A stretch of DNA of 64,000 nucleotides from Helianthus annuus (taxonomy: Eukaryota > Streptophyta > Magnoliopsida > Asterales > Asteraceae): assembly GCF_002127325.2 (NCBI RefSeq), contig NC_035437.2, forward strand, positions 157,677,597-157,741,596, written 5' to 3'. Positions 23,000 to 35,105 of the stretch are shown piece by piece. The translations under genes were made by a program, and so were the position numbers. Position 1 is the first letter of the stretch, and every line of letters starts with the position of its first letter. The notes beneath the pieces were generated by a model. It had not been told where the DNA came from, made no database searches, and saw nothing but the letters and a program-made list of their open reading frames with translations.

Positions 23000-23342
23000 G
23001 GCGTCCTTCCCAACCAAGGACAGAGGTACGTATTCTACCCAACCGAGAATACGCAGGTTAAATGTAGGCGTCCTTCCCAATCCGAGGACGGAGATACGTA
23101 TTCTACCCAACCGAGAATACGCATGTTAAATGTAGGTGTCCTTCCCAATCCGAGGACGGAGGTACGTATTCTACCCAACCGAGAATACGCAGGTTAAATG
23201 TAGGCATCCTTCCCAATCCGAGGACGGAGGTACGTATTCTTCCCAATCCGAGAATACGCAGGTTTAGTGTAGGCGTCCTTCCCAATCCAAGGACGGAGGT
23301 ATGTATTCTTCCTAATCCGAGAATACGCATGATTAAATGTAA
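23000..23342. repeat. Minisatellite of paired hairpins, block 2
   Basis: This second block of five units is the copy of block 1 made by the 670-bp duplication, with a few substitutions. The unit structure and paired inverted repeats are the same. Confidence 0.85.
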
Positions 23343-24236
23343 TCTAGTAGTGGTGAATATACAGGTTTCATCTTAGCTTCTTAATCCCATTCCCAACCCA
23401 CCGGGAATCCCATGCCTTAAGAGTGTGAACTCACCTCAGTTTGCTCGGCAGATAAGCATTTGTCCTAAGTTGGTCAACCACACCCTATTATGGTTACCAC
23501 TCGTTAGGACGGTAAACAAGTAATCATGTATAAGTTACACGTATCTAACACATATTTAGCACATGGCATACAACTTGTAACATCACATTTAAGTATAGGA
23601 ATCATGTATGAATTTATAACATAGTAATGTAATACAATCCAATTCACATGTGTGCGGCTCCAAACAGAAAAATATACAGTGCAAATAAGAGTGTGCGGCC
23701 CAATTAATTAACAATCCAATTAAAGTGTGCGGCCCACTTGTCAAGTGTGCGGTCCACACAAAAGTGTGTGACCTTTTGACAAGTGTGCGGACATGCAACT
23801 ATACGACTAAATCAAGTGTGTGGTTTCTAACAGATATGCGGCATTAGTTAGGTGTGCGACCTATTTTGGGTGTGAGGCCCACTAAAACTATGGCCCAATG
23901 ACTAAGCAAAGCAGTCCAGTTAAAACCGGGTGGTCTCGAATCGAGCACAAAAGGTCTCGAGTCACAACCATGAGTTCCTGAGTCGAAATCAGATGGTCTC
24001 GGGTCGCAACCGTAGGTTCCGACTAACCCTTGCTGATGTTTCCAGGTCCTTTATCCAGATTGTACGAACCAATTAGATTATCTCAACATGTTTTATTCTA
24101 CCGTACACTTATCAAAACAGATCAAATATAACACATTTCAAATATTTCAAGCATCATTCAAACAGCTCATCATCGGGGTTTTCAACAATAAATCAACGCA
24201 GCTTCATCCTAAAATTTATAATACTATTTTCTTTCA

Positions 24237-24266
24237 AACAGATCAAATATAACACATTTCAAAATT
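24237..24266. other. Filler DNA at junction of D LTR and A2 LTR
   Basis: After CTTTCAA of the D LTR the sequence ACAGATCAAATATAACACATTTCAAA appears. It repeats 24116-24143, about 120 bp upstream in the same LTR, and then passes into AATTTGACGTG of LTR A2. In the intact D LTRs the next bases would be GTCAGGCAAG. The copy marks an end-joining repair event, not a clean insertion. Confidence 0.65.
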
Positions 24267-24709
24267 TGACGTGATGTCATGGTCACAATCAAATTTAATC
24301 CAAATACAACTAAATAGATAGCGGTAAGTGGGTATCGAACACAGGGAGTTTGTGGAAAATGTGTTATTTGCTAGAGTATCTAACTTTGACTAAATTAATC
24401 TAATTGCAAATAAAATAAAGTTCAAGAATTGATTTGATTGGATTTGGTTTTAAAACTAAAATTAACTAATTAAATTGCAAAGACGAAAGTTTTTGGTTGT
24501 AAGCAAATTAGAGACAAATGACCATCCTAGATTTCCGGTTTCAATTGACATTGATGTTATCATTCCACTAGAAAGAACTACATAGACATAGTTCACGTGT
24601 GACTACTTGCATTGATGAAAGGGAACTAAGTACTCAGATTCCTAGAACGTGAGGTTGTTACCCGATGATCAATCAACCCTTACCCAAGTCTAACTATACC
24701 CATGATATC
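24267..24709 (-). mobile_element. LTR of Athila/Tat-like element A2, inner part
   Basis: This aligns closely with 80-507 of LTR A1, apart from a short extra stretch (GTACTCAGATTCC) near 24630. It is interrupted at 24709 by Tekay-2 and resumes at 36200, with the stretch matching A1 508-916 missing. Confidence 0.8.
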
Positions 24710-27700
24710 TGTCACACCCCTAATTTAAACGTGTCACCGGTGGGCCCGGTGGGGGAGTATCCTGACGTAGTTGATATCATCATAGTCAAACAACACAAAT
24801 TATAATGCACAGCGGAAGCAAAAAAAAATAGATTTATTTCGACCAAATAAAATGTAATATCCAAGTATCACAATGTAGCTGAAATAGATCCACAGGCGAA
24901 TCAACATAAAAAGGAGAATTGTTCATCAGATAAATGGCATCCAAGCTTGCGAGACTCTAACGATGCTAAGGAGTAGCTAGCCTATTACGTGTAGAACCTG
25001 CACTTAATCTTTTTGGGAAAAATACGTCAGTTTACACTGGTAAATACAATTTAACTGACTCATTTTGAAAATCTTTTATAAAAATTGATTTGAATGCACA
25101 TGGCACAAAACTTTTTATAACTTGGGATAATTAATCAAATTTAAACTTGTAAAAGAATTACATGTTTGTTATGTGTTTAGTCGCCCGGTTCGTGTCGGGT
25201 TTAAGATTAATAGACACACCACATAGTATAAATCCGCGGCGGGAAACCAACGGATTATACCTTAATAAATATGGACACATTGTCGGGTGTACGCCTACAC
25301 CCGCGTGTCAAGGTCGTGGCCATTTCATGAATGATGCCAAGGATATCCGGGACATGGTCATTAAACTCCCAAAGGCGTAAAACAAACAAAACCAATTTTT
25401 AAACGGGTCACATTGATAATACCCAACTACTAATGAGTTAGGGTCAATTGCCCGACCAAGCGGTATTTTATATACCGTACCCCAAGCCTGTATAAGGGAA
25501 AATAAGTTAAAAGTATTTACCTGAGCAAGTACAAACCACAACAAGCAAGTGCAAGTATCTTTTACTGGGTCTCCTATTCTGGAACGAAGGTTTATAATAA
25601 CCTATTAGAATCCTAACGGGTCTTTAATTTAGCCTAAGCTTAGACCGGTTAGTTTCAAGGAATAAATACGGTTTTATCGCATGAAGGGCGAAAACCGGGA
25701 AGGAATGTGATTTAGACCCAACGAGTTTGGAGATTTGTATAATATGGGTAAATTAAACACATTCTGGATTTTGAGACAAAGATGATATGGTTTGACCCGT
25801 TTCGGCTAATATGCGTAAACTAGTTACATAAGCCGATCCGAACGCGAAAATGCGTAATCGGGTAACCATATAAATCATATACAAGTTTCCTGAGGTTATA
25901 TGCACCAAATATGTTGTGGTATCAGCAAGATACCTTCCATTATGCCCCAAATGGTTTTAAACCCAAACTATGCCTCATAAGGGCATTTTGGTCATTTTAA
26001 AGGGTGTAAAAGAGTTAAACTAGCAACCTGAGTTACATATCTGAATAAATCAGTAACTATACTCAATTTATTATGTTATAACAGTAGGGTATCATATGTA
26101 TGTGAATTTTATTAATTATAACCATCCTCTGCACCGAAAGGGCATTTTAGTAATTTCACATAAGCCTAAAAGGTAAAAACTGGAAACCTGAGTTTAAAAC
26201 TTTAGTTTACTGTTATAATATAAAAATTTACTGAATATATCAATAGGTATTGACCTTTATACATATAAACTAGTTTTGATACATACTATGTCGTAAAAAT
26301 GCCTAAAAGGCGATTTGGAGCCATTTCCGGGTTTTGAAAGAAAAGCTGATATTTTTATAATTCCAGAAGGCTCAAAATAATATATTTAACATAATGAATC
26401 AGTATAAAAAGGTTTGAGGTCAAAAGGATTTATAAAACTCATTTTATAGCCTAAAAGGGCATAACCGGCAATAACCGAAATAAGCTTAGTACTCTATGTT
26501 ATGCTCAGCCTAAAAATAAATAAAAATCTCTAAAATCCCAAAATATTATTATATATCAGTGGGTATAAAGTTTGATATAAAAATTTGGGTTTAGATAGGC
26601 TATATGCTAATTATGCTAATTAATTACTAAGAAAGCTTCTAATTACGCTAATGAGCATAACTCTGAGTCTAGACCTCAAACTGATGTCAAATTTTAGGTA
26701 CAATTTTAATTCAGTAACTAAGATGTCTACCCTTTTATATTTTCAAAAATCATATTTTATGGGCATTTGGGCATAATGGTCAACATACGGGCATTTAACG
26801 GAAACTTGCATAATAATTAGACAACTAGTGAACCAAGCCGTATAATCACAGAGGGTTATACTAACATGTAACTAGGTCCAAAAGAAGCTCTAAGGCAATC
26901 CTAAACTTGACTAAAACGGGTCAGAACTGAAAGTCAAAGCGAAAGTCAAACTATGCGACTTTCGGTTCCAAACCGGGTCTAAATAGAAAATTGCCGGGTC
27001 GAACATGTTGGGACATGTTCTTACATTAATTACCAAGTTATATTAATGATCAAACAGGTTGCATGTATCCTACATTGCTAATTATGAGTTAATTTGGATT
27101 TAAACATTCTGTTGACTTTTTAAAGTAAGCTTTGACTCGACAATTATCATGGTTAGAGTGGGAATCTGGAAATACCCTTTTAAGGGTTTGTTACCCACAT
27201 AATTACCTACTTATAGGTATTTTTAATTCGAGATTTGACTGAGTAATTATTGACTAATCTCGAAGTCAAACCTTAATTACGATGGCTTGACTTTTAGCTA
27301 ATTAACTAGGCTAAAATGGATTAAAGAGGATTAAGGACACTTACAAGAGTCCTAAGGATGCTTATGGAGCCTAAGAGAAAATGGTTGCTATCCAGGAGTT
27401 CCAGAGATGTCTTGAACAAAAGTTCCAAGTGAGCAAGTGAAATGGTTACAACTTTATGCTCTTATATAGTGAACCTTAGGGTCCAAGATCATGCCAAGAT
27501 AGTCTAGGATGGTTACAAGATCATCCCAGATGTCCCTATGTGGCTAAATACTGCCTAGCAAGTCCCTGGTTTCGAAAACCATGCTCATAATTCGGTGCAA
27601 CAGGCTGAACAGGCAGCTGTTCATTTTCTGCTGCTAACGACAGGCTTACGGACCGTAAGCCTAAGATCTTGCGGTCCGTATTCAACTCTTGCGGACCGTA

Positions 27701-28358
27701 TGCTTGAACGGTTGCGGTCCATAACCGACCTTTGCTGAAATCGCCCAGGTATGCATCTTACGGACCGTAGGCTATGACCCTTACGGTCTGTAATCGATGG
27801 TCTGAGGACAAAAATTTTGCAACTTTCAAGCCTTGACCATGCAATCTTACAAGTCCGAATCCATGCCATCCTTTTCAGTTGTGGGTTCTTTTTGCTGAGC
27901 CATTGCATGCTTGCATGTCCCTTACATGCTTTTGGATCTTGTGGGAGGTTAAAGTTGACGGAAATACCAAGAATTCATCTTGGATTCTCATAAGTTTTGA
28001 ACATGCTTAATTAAATTATTTCCAACTCCCTTTACAAGGATTTAAATCAGGATTTTAGTAGTAACATTCCTAATAACCCAATTTCCATATAAAAGATGGA
28101 ATTTTATTTATTTAGAAACAACCGGTTAATATATCAGATGCTTATCAAACGATTTAAGGATCTTTGGATTTTTAATTTGGGTCGCTCACAGGTGTTTTAA
28201 TAACATGTCGCCCTTGGGTCGTTCAGAGGTATTTTCAATAACATGACGCCCCTCTTTAAATCCTACCATACATCTTTATTTGATCCGGGTTCCTGACACG
28301 TTTGTCTCACATGACACGTGTCTTTATTTTATTGAACTGGAATTTCCAAGGTGTTACA
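24710..28358 (-). mobile_element. 3' LTR of Tekay-2
   Basis: This LTR of about 3.65 kb runs from TGTCACACCCC to GGTGTTACA. It aligns along its length with the Tekay-1 LTRs but is clearly more diverged from them than they are from each other. Its TATA box is at 27459-27468 (minus). The palindromes at about 27645-27795 are more worn. Near 28180-28260 the block GGGTCG...AATAACATG...CGCCC is repeated. No genes lie inside. Confidence 0.9.
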
Positions 28359-28371
28359 TCCTCACCCCCTT
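28359..28371 (-). other. Polypurine tract of Tekay-2
   Basis: The tract is AAGGGGGTGAGGA on the minus strand, identical to Tekay-1, directly before TGTAACACC. Confidence 0.85.
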
Positions 28372-28394
28372 AAAAGAAATCTCGATCTTGAGAT

Positions 28395-31300
28395 TTACTG
28401 AAATAATTGAGGGTATTTTTCTTTCATTGTGGATTCTAACTCCCATGTATAATCGGGACCTCTACAGCCACCCCATTTGACCTTGACAATAGGCACATAC
28501 TTCCTTTGAAGCTTCTTTATCTGTCGATCCTCAATCGACACAGGCTTTTCCACAAATTTCAAGCTCTCGTCTATATGCACATCTGTGTGTGGTATGACTA
28601 GTGATTCATCAGCTAGACATTTCTTCAGATTGCAGATGTGGAAAACATTGTGAATACCACTGAGCTCTTCAGGTAAGTTTCACTTATAAGCCACTGATCC
28701 TACACATTCGATGATCTCGAATGGTCCTATATACCTTGGGCTTAACTTACCATTCTTACCAAATCACATCACTCCTTTCCAGGGTGATACTTTTAGCAGA
28801 ACTTTATCACCAACCTCGAACTTGAGGGGTTTTCGCCTTTTATCAGCATAGCTCTTCTGCCTATCCCGGGCAGCTTTCAGGCGGTCACGAATTTGGACAA
28901 TCTTGTCCGTTGTCTCAAAGACTAAATCAGGACCTGATAATTGAGTGTCTCCTACTTCTGCCCAACAGATGGGCGTTCTGCACTTTCTACCATATAGTGC
29001 CTCGAAAGGCGCGGCCTGAATGCTAGTATGGTAGCTATTGTTGTAGGAGAACTCGACCAAAGGTAGGTGCTTATCCCAGCTACCTCCTAAATCAATCACA
29101 CATGCACGCAACATGTCTTCCAAGGTTTGAATGGTACGCTCACTTTGCCCATCCGTCTGAGGATGGTATGCCGTACTGAAGTTCAATTGCGTGCCTAGAG
29201 ACTGTTGGAAACTTTTCCAAAAATGCGAAGTGTGTCTAGTATCCCTATCAGAGATAATAGACACTAGTACCCCATGCAGGGATACGATTTTATCAACATA
29301 CAGTTGGGCGAACATGTCCGAACTGTAAGTCTCCTTAATGGGTAGGAAATGTGCTGACTTAGTCAGTCTATCAACTATCACCCAAATAGTATAATTTCCC
29401 TTCTGTGTCTTAGGCAACTTGGTGATGAAATCCATCGTCACCATTTCCCATTTCCAAGTGGGAATTTCAGGCTGTTGTAGCAAACCTGATGGCTTCTGAT
29501 GCTCGGCCTTGACTTGAGCACACGTCAGACATTTAGCTACATGGGTAGCTATAGACTTCTTCAAGCCTATCCACCAATAATTTGCCTTCACATCCTGGTA
29601 CATCTTATCCACTCCAGGATGAACGGAATATCTGGAACTGCGGGCTTCCTGAAGGATAACGTCTCGAAGTCCTCCATAAATAGGAACCCATATTCTTCCA
29701 TTTAATCTCAGGATTCCGTCCTTGCCATAGGATAACTGTTCTTCAGTTACTCCCAGCTTTTCATTAGGATAGTTAGCTTCTGACACAGCTTCCTTCTGTG
29801 CAGCTGACAACCTTTCATTCAGATTGTTCTTGATTTCAATGCTCTTGGCATTGATCCTTATTGGCTTCACTCTTTCTTTTCTGCTCAAGGCATCTGCGAC
29901 TACGTTGGCCTTGCCTGGATGGTATCTTATTTCACAATCATAATCGTTCAGAGTTTCCATCCAGCGTCGCTACCTCATGTTCAAATCCTTCTGATTGAAC
30001 AGATGCTGAAGGCTTTTGTGATCAGAATAGATCACACACTTAGTTCCATACAGGTAATGCTTCGAAAGCTTAAGTGCGAATACAACGGCACCCAACTCCA
30101 AGTCATGGGTGGTGTAATTCTTCTCGTGCACTTTTAACTGTCTTGAAGCGTAGGCAATGACCTTGCCTTTTGCATTAACACACAACCCATCCCGGTGTGC
30201 GATGCATCACAATAGACTACGAACTCATCGATTCCCTTAGGCAATGTCAATACAGGAGCATTGCTCAACTTCTGTTTCAAAATATCGAAGGATTCTTGCT
30301 GCTTAGGCCCCCAATTGAACTTGCTATTCTTGCGAGTGAGAACAGTCAGGGGTGCTGCAATTCTTGAGAAATTCTCGATAAAACGTCTGTAGTATCCTGT
30401 CAGTCCTAGAAAACTGTGAATCTCCGTAGGTGTCTTTGGCTCTTGCCAGTTCATGACAGCTTCAACCTTAGCGGGATCTACTTGGATACCACGCTCACTC
30501 ACAACATGTCCAAGGAATTGGACTTCTCGAAGCCAGAACTCACACTTAGAAAATTTGGCATAGAGCTTTTCTTGTTGAAGACATTTCAGAATGCAACGGA
30601 GATGCTTCTCGTGGTCAGTTTGATTCTTCGAGTAGAAAAGGATATCGTCGATAAAGACGATAACGAATTTATCCAGATAAGGCTTGCACACGCGATTCAT
30701 GAGATCCATGAATGCGGCAAGTGCGTTAGTGAGCCCAAAAGGCATCACTAGGAACTCGTAGTGACCATAACGAGTCCTAAACGCAGTTTTGTGTACATCT
30801 TCATCCTTGACCTTCAATTGATGGTAGCCTGACCTTAGATCGATCTTGGAAAAGTAGCTCGCTCCTTGAAGCTGATCGAACACATCATCGATCCTGGGCA
30901 GAGGATACCTATTCTTTATAGTGACCTTATTAAGCTCACAGTAATCGATGCACAAACGCATCGAACCATCTTTCTTCTTGACGAACAAGATTGGCGCTCC
31001 CCATGGAGATGAACTAGGTCTAATAAAACCTTTGGCTAGCAGATCATCTAGCTGCGTCCTCAATTCCTTCATTTTTGTTCGTGCTAGTCTATACGGCGCT
31101 CTCGCAATAGGTGCAGCTCCTGGAATGATGTCGATTCTGAATTCTACTTGTCTATCTGGTGGCAAACCAGGTAGTTCTTCTGGAAAAACTTCGGGGTAGT
31201 CAGAGATGACTAGAATATCTTCAATCTTGGGTTTCTTCTTACCAACGGTTACCTGTGCCATATAAATGACACAACCTTTCTTCAAACATCTGGATGCCTT

Positions 31301-31579
31301 TAGCATAGTTACTTGCTCAGGCAATCCATGCTGAGTATCTCCCTGAATGGTAAGTGGTTCACCAGACGGAGTCTTGATCACCACTTGTTTCTTATTGCAC
31401 ACTATCTGAGCTTGGTTACGCGATAACCAATCCATGCCTATTACTATGTCGAATCCGGCTAGCTTAAAGGGTAATAAGGACAGAGGAAAAGAGTAGTTCC
31501 TAATGGATATGACACATCCATCTAACACAGTCGAAACTTTTTCCATGGTTCCATCAGCTAATTCCACCTCATATTTCAC
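28395..31579 (-). pseudogene. pol: Tekay-2 pol: RT, RNase H, integrase, chromodomain (broken)
   Basis: This starts with the protease-RT junction at 31579. RT has FIDD at about 30655, followed by a frameshift near 30170. RNase H at 30185-29970 and 29960 onward keeps YSDHKSL and ADALSR. A TAG at 29970-29972 replaces a Gln codon that Tekay-1 keeps. Integrase runs in one frame from 29960 to 28764, with zinc finger HPGVDK...CLTC and the D,D,E residues present. It then meets a TGA at 28761-28763 (CGA in Tekay-1) and another TGA near 28678. The chromodomain at 28580-28395 is uninterrupted (VPIVKVKWGGCRGPDYTWE), unlike in Tekay-1. In the family this domain directs insertion to marked chromatin. Confidence 0.9.
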
Positions 31580-32712
31580 GCTTTAGGCTTTAACAGGTAA
31601 TCTTAACAATTCACAAAACTTATTATCTACAAAGGATTTATCTGCTCCAGAATCAAACAATACTCTTGCGAAAATATCATTAATGAGAAACGTACCGGTT
31701 ATGACGTTGTCGTTCTGGATGGCCTCCTGAGCATTCATTTGAAAGACCCTGGCGTTGGTCTTTTTCCCTTCCTCAGCTTTCTTTGCCAGTTTTGAGAAGT
31801 TGGTCTTGATATGCCCTTTTTCATTGCAACTATAGCAAGTTGCATCCTTCAGCTTTTTGCATTCAAGGGTCCTGTGCTCAGAGGACTTGAAAATCCCACA
31901 TGCCTTAGGCTGGGATTGGGACTTCTGCTCAAACCTGCACCTCTCGAAATGGTGCTTCTTGCAAGTCTTGCACTTGGGCTATCACCCGATTGTTGATCAC
32001 CCTTCTTAGCTTCAGACCCCTTCTTGCGGTCATGGTTTCCCTTGTGCTTCTTGCTCGACCGATGTGAATTATCATCTTCACGTTTCCTTTTCTCCGCGTC
32101 AGTATTTCTCAGTGATCTTTGTCTCACTGCATCCAGTGTGAGGGACAGGGATATATCAGCTGCGGATCTAAATGTAGCGGGCCGAGAGGCCTTCACACTT
32201 GCTTTTATTTCTGGGGCTAAACCCCCAATGAAACGTGCGATCCTTTTGGGTTCCGGGGTCACTAGGTATGGAACCAATCTTGACATGGTGTTGAAGCTCG
32301 TGAGATAAGCCTGGCAATCCAGGTTCTTCATGACCAGAGATAGGAAGTCAGATTCTATCTTTTCAACCTCATGCTGAGGGCAGTAATTTTCCTTGATAAG
32401 AGCAACAAACTGTTCCCATGACATGTTATACAATGGAACTTTTCCCGAAGCTTGAATCAATGATTTCCACCATGCTAGGGCTTCACCCTTAAATGACTGG
32501 GATACAAACTTTACAGTGTCCCTTTCAGCACAACCACTAATGTCCACAACAGTGTCCATTTCATCCAGCCAGGTCATGCAATCCACAGCGCCCTTCTCCC
32601 CAGTAAAATCTCGGGGCTTGCATGAAACAAAGTACTTGTATGTGCAACCCTTGGCGCGAGGTGCATCATCGAACACTATCTTTTTAGGGTGAACACTGTT
32701 CTCATTTGATGA
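31580..32712 (-). pseudogene. gag: Tekay-2 gag, duplicated inner copy
   Basis: This is the left copy of the duplicated gag 3' part. It keeps the capsid-like region (ORF 32730-31849) and loses frame in the zinc-knuckle region, where one base is missing near 31980 (GGGCTATC against GGGCCTATC in the other copy). Protease site DSGADKS is near 31660. The TAA before [11 protein letters not shown] (31580-31584) is also in the other copy, so this stop is older than the duplication. Confidence 0.85.
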
Positions 32713-33712
32713 AGCAATTTCAGAATGCAACGAAGATGCTTCTCGTAGTCAGTTTGATTCTTCGAGTAGATAAGGATATCGTCGATAAGACGATAACGAA
32801 TTTATCCAGATAAGGCTTGCACACGCGATTTATGAGATCCATGAATGCGGCAGGTGCGTTAGTGAGCCCAAAAGGCATCACTAGGAACTCGTAATGACCA
32901 TAACGAGTCCTAAACGCAGTTTTGTGTATATCTTCATCCTTGACCTTCAATTGATGGTAGCCTGACCTTAGATCGATCTTGGAAAAGTAGCTCGCTCCTT
33001 GAAGCTGATCGAACAGATCGTCGATCCTGGGCAGAGGATACCTATTCTTTATAGTGACCTTATTAAGCTCACGGAAATCGGTGCACAAACGCATCGAACC
33101 ATCTTTCTTCTTGACGAACAAGATTGGCGCTCCCCATGGAGGTGAACTAGGTCTAATAAAACCTTTGGCTAGCAGATCATCTAGCTGCGTCCTCAATTCC
33201 TTCATTTCTGTTGGTGCTAGTCTATAAGGCGCTTTCGCAATAGGTGCAGCTCCTGGAATGATGTCGATTCTGAATTCTACTTGTCTATCTGGTGGCAAAC
33301 CAGGTAGTTCTTCTGGAAAAACTTCGGGGTAGTCAGAGATGACTGGAATATCTTCAATCTTGGGTTTCTTCTTACCAACGGTTACCTGTGCCATATAAAT
33401 GACACAACCTTTCTTCAAACATCTGGATGCCTTTAGCATAGTTACTTGCTCAGGCAATCCATGCTGAGTATCTCCCTGAATGGTAAGTGGTTCACCAGAC
33501 GGAGTCTTGATCACCACTTGTTTCTTATTGCACACTATCTGAGCTTGGTTACGCGATAACCAATCCATGCCTATTACTATGTCGAATCCGGCTAGCTTAA
33601 AGGGTAATAAGGACAGAGGAAAAGAGTAGTTCCTAATGGATATGACACATCCATCTAACACAGTCGAAACTGTTTCCATGGTTCCATCAGCTAATTCCAC
33701 CTCATATTTCAC
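32713..33712 (-). pseudogene. Tekay-2 protease/RT, truncated duplicate
   Basis: This is the right copy of protease C-part and RT N-part, open from 33712 to 32720. It includes [15 protein letters not shown] and [12 protein letters not shown]. One base is lost just before the catalytic FIDD block (GATAAGACG against GATAAAGACG), so the frame ends in unrelated residues. The copy then runs into the duplicated gag, so this RT is only a fragment. Confidence 0.85.
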
Positions 33713-35105
33713 GCTTTAGGCTTTAACAGGTAATCTTAACAATTCACAAAACTTATTATCTACAAAGGATTTATCTGCTCCAGAATCAAACAATACTCTT
33801 GCGAAAATATCATTAATGAGAAACGTACCGGTTATGACTTTGTCGTTCTGGATGGCCTCCTGAGCATTCATTTGAAAGACCCTGGCGTTGGTCTTTCTCC
33901 CTTCCTCAGCTTTCTTTGCCAGTTTTGGGCAGTTGGTCTTGATATGCCCTTTTTCATTGCAACTATAGCAAGTTGCATCCTTCAGCTTTTTGCATTCAAG
34001 GGTCCTGTGCTCAGAGGACTTGCAAATCCCACATGCCTTAGGTTGGGATTGGGACTTCTGCTCAAATCTGCACCTCCCGAAATGGTGCTTCTTGCAAGTC
34101 TTGCACTTGGGCCTATCACCCGATTGTTGATCACCCTTCTTAGCTTCAGATCCCTTCTTGCGGTCATGGTTTCCCTTGTGCTTCTTGCTCGACCGACGTG
34201 AATTATCATCTTCACGTTTCCTTTTCTCCGCGTCAGTATTTCTCAGTGATCTCTGTCTCACTGCATCCAGTGTGAGGGACAGGGATATATCAGCTGCCGA
34301 TCTAAATGTAGCGGGCTGAGAGGCCTTCACACTTGCTTTTATTTCTGGGGCTAAACCCCCAACGAAACGTGCGATCCTTTTAGGTTCCGGGGTCACAAGG
34401 TACGGAACCAATCTTGACATGGTGTTGAAGCTCGTGAGATAAGCCTGGCAATCCAGGTTCTTCATGACCAGAGATAGGAAGTCAGATTCTATCTTTTCAA
34501 CCTCATGCTGAGGGCAGTAATTTTCCTTGATAAGAGCAACAAACTGTTCCCATGACATGTTATACAATGGAACTTTTCCCGAAGCTTGAATCAATGATCT
34601 CCACCATGCTAGGACTTCACCCTTAAATGACTGGGATACAAACTTTACAGTGTCCCTTTCAGCACAACCACTAATATCCACAAAAGTGTCCATTTCATCC
34701 AGCTAGGTCATGCAATCCACAGCGCCCTTCTCCCCACGGCTTGCATGAAACAAAGTACTTGTATGTGCAACCCTTGGCGCGAGGTGCATCATCGAACACT
34801 ATCTTTTCAGGGTGAACACTGTTCTCATTTGATGAGTGTCGATCATCCTCTTTCTTAGACTCATCCTTCTTAGACTTAGGTGGGGTAGGTGGTGGTTTGC
34901 TGTGAGCCTCAGAATGGGTCCTTGGCTTAGAGTGTGGTGTAGACAGGGTTCTACTTTGGGTCCCAGAGGACTCACTGTACTGTCTATCCAAAGCTTTTGT
35001 GATAGCATTATCCAATAATGCTTGCAGCTCCGCACCAGTTAACTGTATTCTAGCGTTATCGTGGTTTTCCACCAGATGACTATTCGCTTCATCCGACCCA
35101 GCCAT
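33713..35105 (-). pseudogene. gag: Tekay-2 gag, outer copy with native start
   Basis: The ATG at 35105 gives MAGSDEANSH. The first frame ends at 34695 because a short deletion near 34736 removes bases present in the inner copy. Capsid-like and nucleocapsid regions continue from 34693 to 33716, with zinc knuckles CKTCKKHHFGRC and CYSCNEKGHIKTNC. The intact protease triad LFDSGADKSF follows. The frame ends with TAA at about 33716, where Tekay-1 reads Leu. The N-terminal 60 residues are Ser/Thr/Pro-rich. Confidence 0.9.

Larger units (their letters stand above)
22301..23640. repeat. 670-bp tandem duplication in D LTR
   Basis: Positions 22301-22970 and 22971-23640 repeat each other with few differences. 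Each starts at ATGTTGTAAACCACTAG and includes five minisatellite units. The single copy in the third D LTR (39118-39530) shows that the duplicated state is the derived one here. Confidence 0.85.
21854..24236 (-). mobile_element. 5' LTR of element D, truncated at its outer side
   Basis: The LTR begins at TGTCACACCCCC beside the primer site. It contains two five-unit minisatellite blocks created by a 670-bp tandem duplication, then an array of GTGTGCGGCC-type words (about 23645-23870). Sequence shared with the other D LTRs follows (23873-24236). It breaks off at 24236, about 1.4 kb short of the expected outer end, at the filler junction with A2. Confidence 0.75.
30579..34835. repeat. 2.1-kb tandem duplication gag-protease-RT in Tekay-2
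   Basis: Positions about 30579-32712 and about 32713-34835 repeat each other at an offset of about 2133 bp. The join at 32706-32712 is TTGATGA, which also occurs in the gag sequence (34829-34835) and, as TTGATGA in Tekay-1 RT, at the other breakpoint. This suggests a microhomology event. Since then the right copy has a short deletion near 34736 and a TAG at about 34703, and the left copies have their own small indels. Confidence 0.9.

Noticed and set aside
22433..23330. Repetitive ORFs with LGLGRI/TSVLGLGR repeats on the minus strand
   Set aside because: They are translations of the minisatellite in the D LTR. The unit happens to lack stops in that frame.
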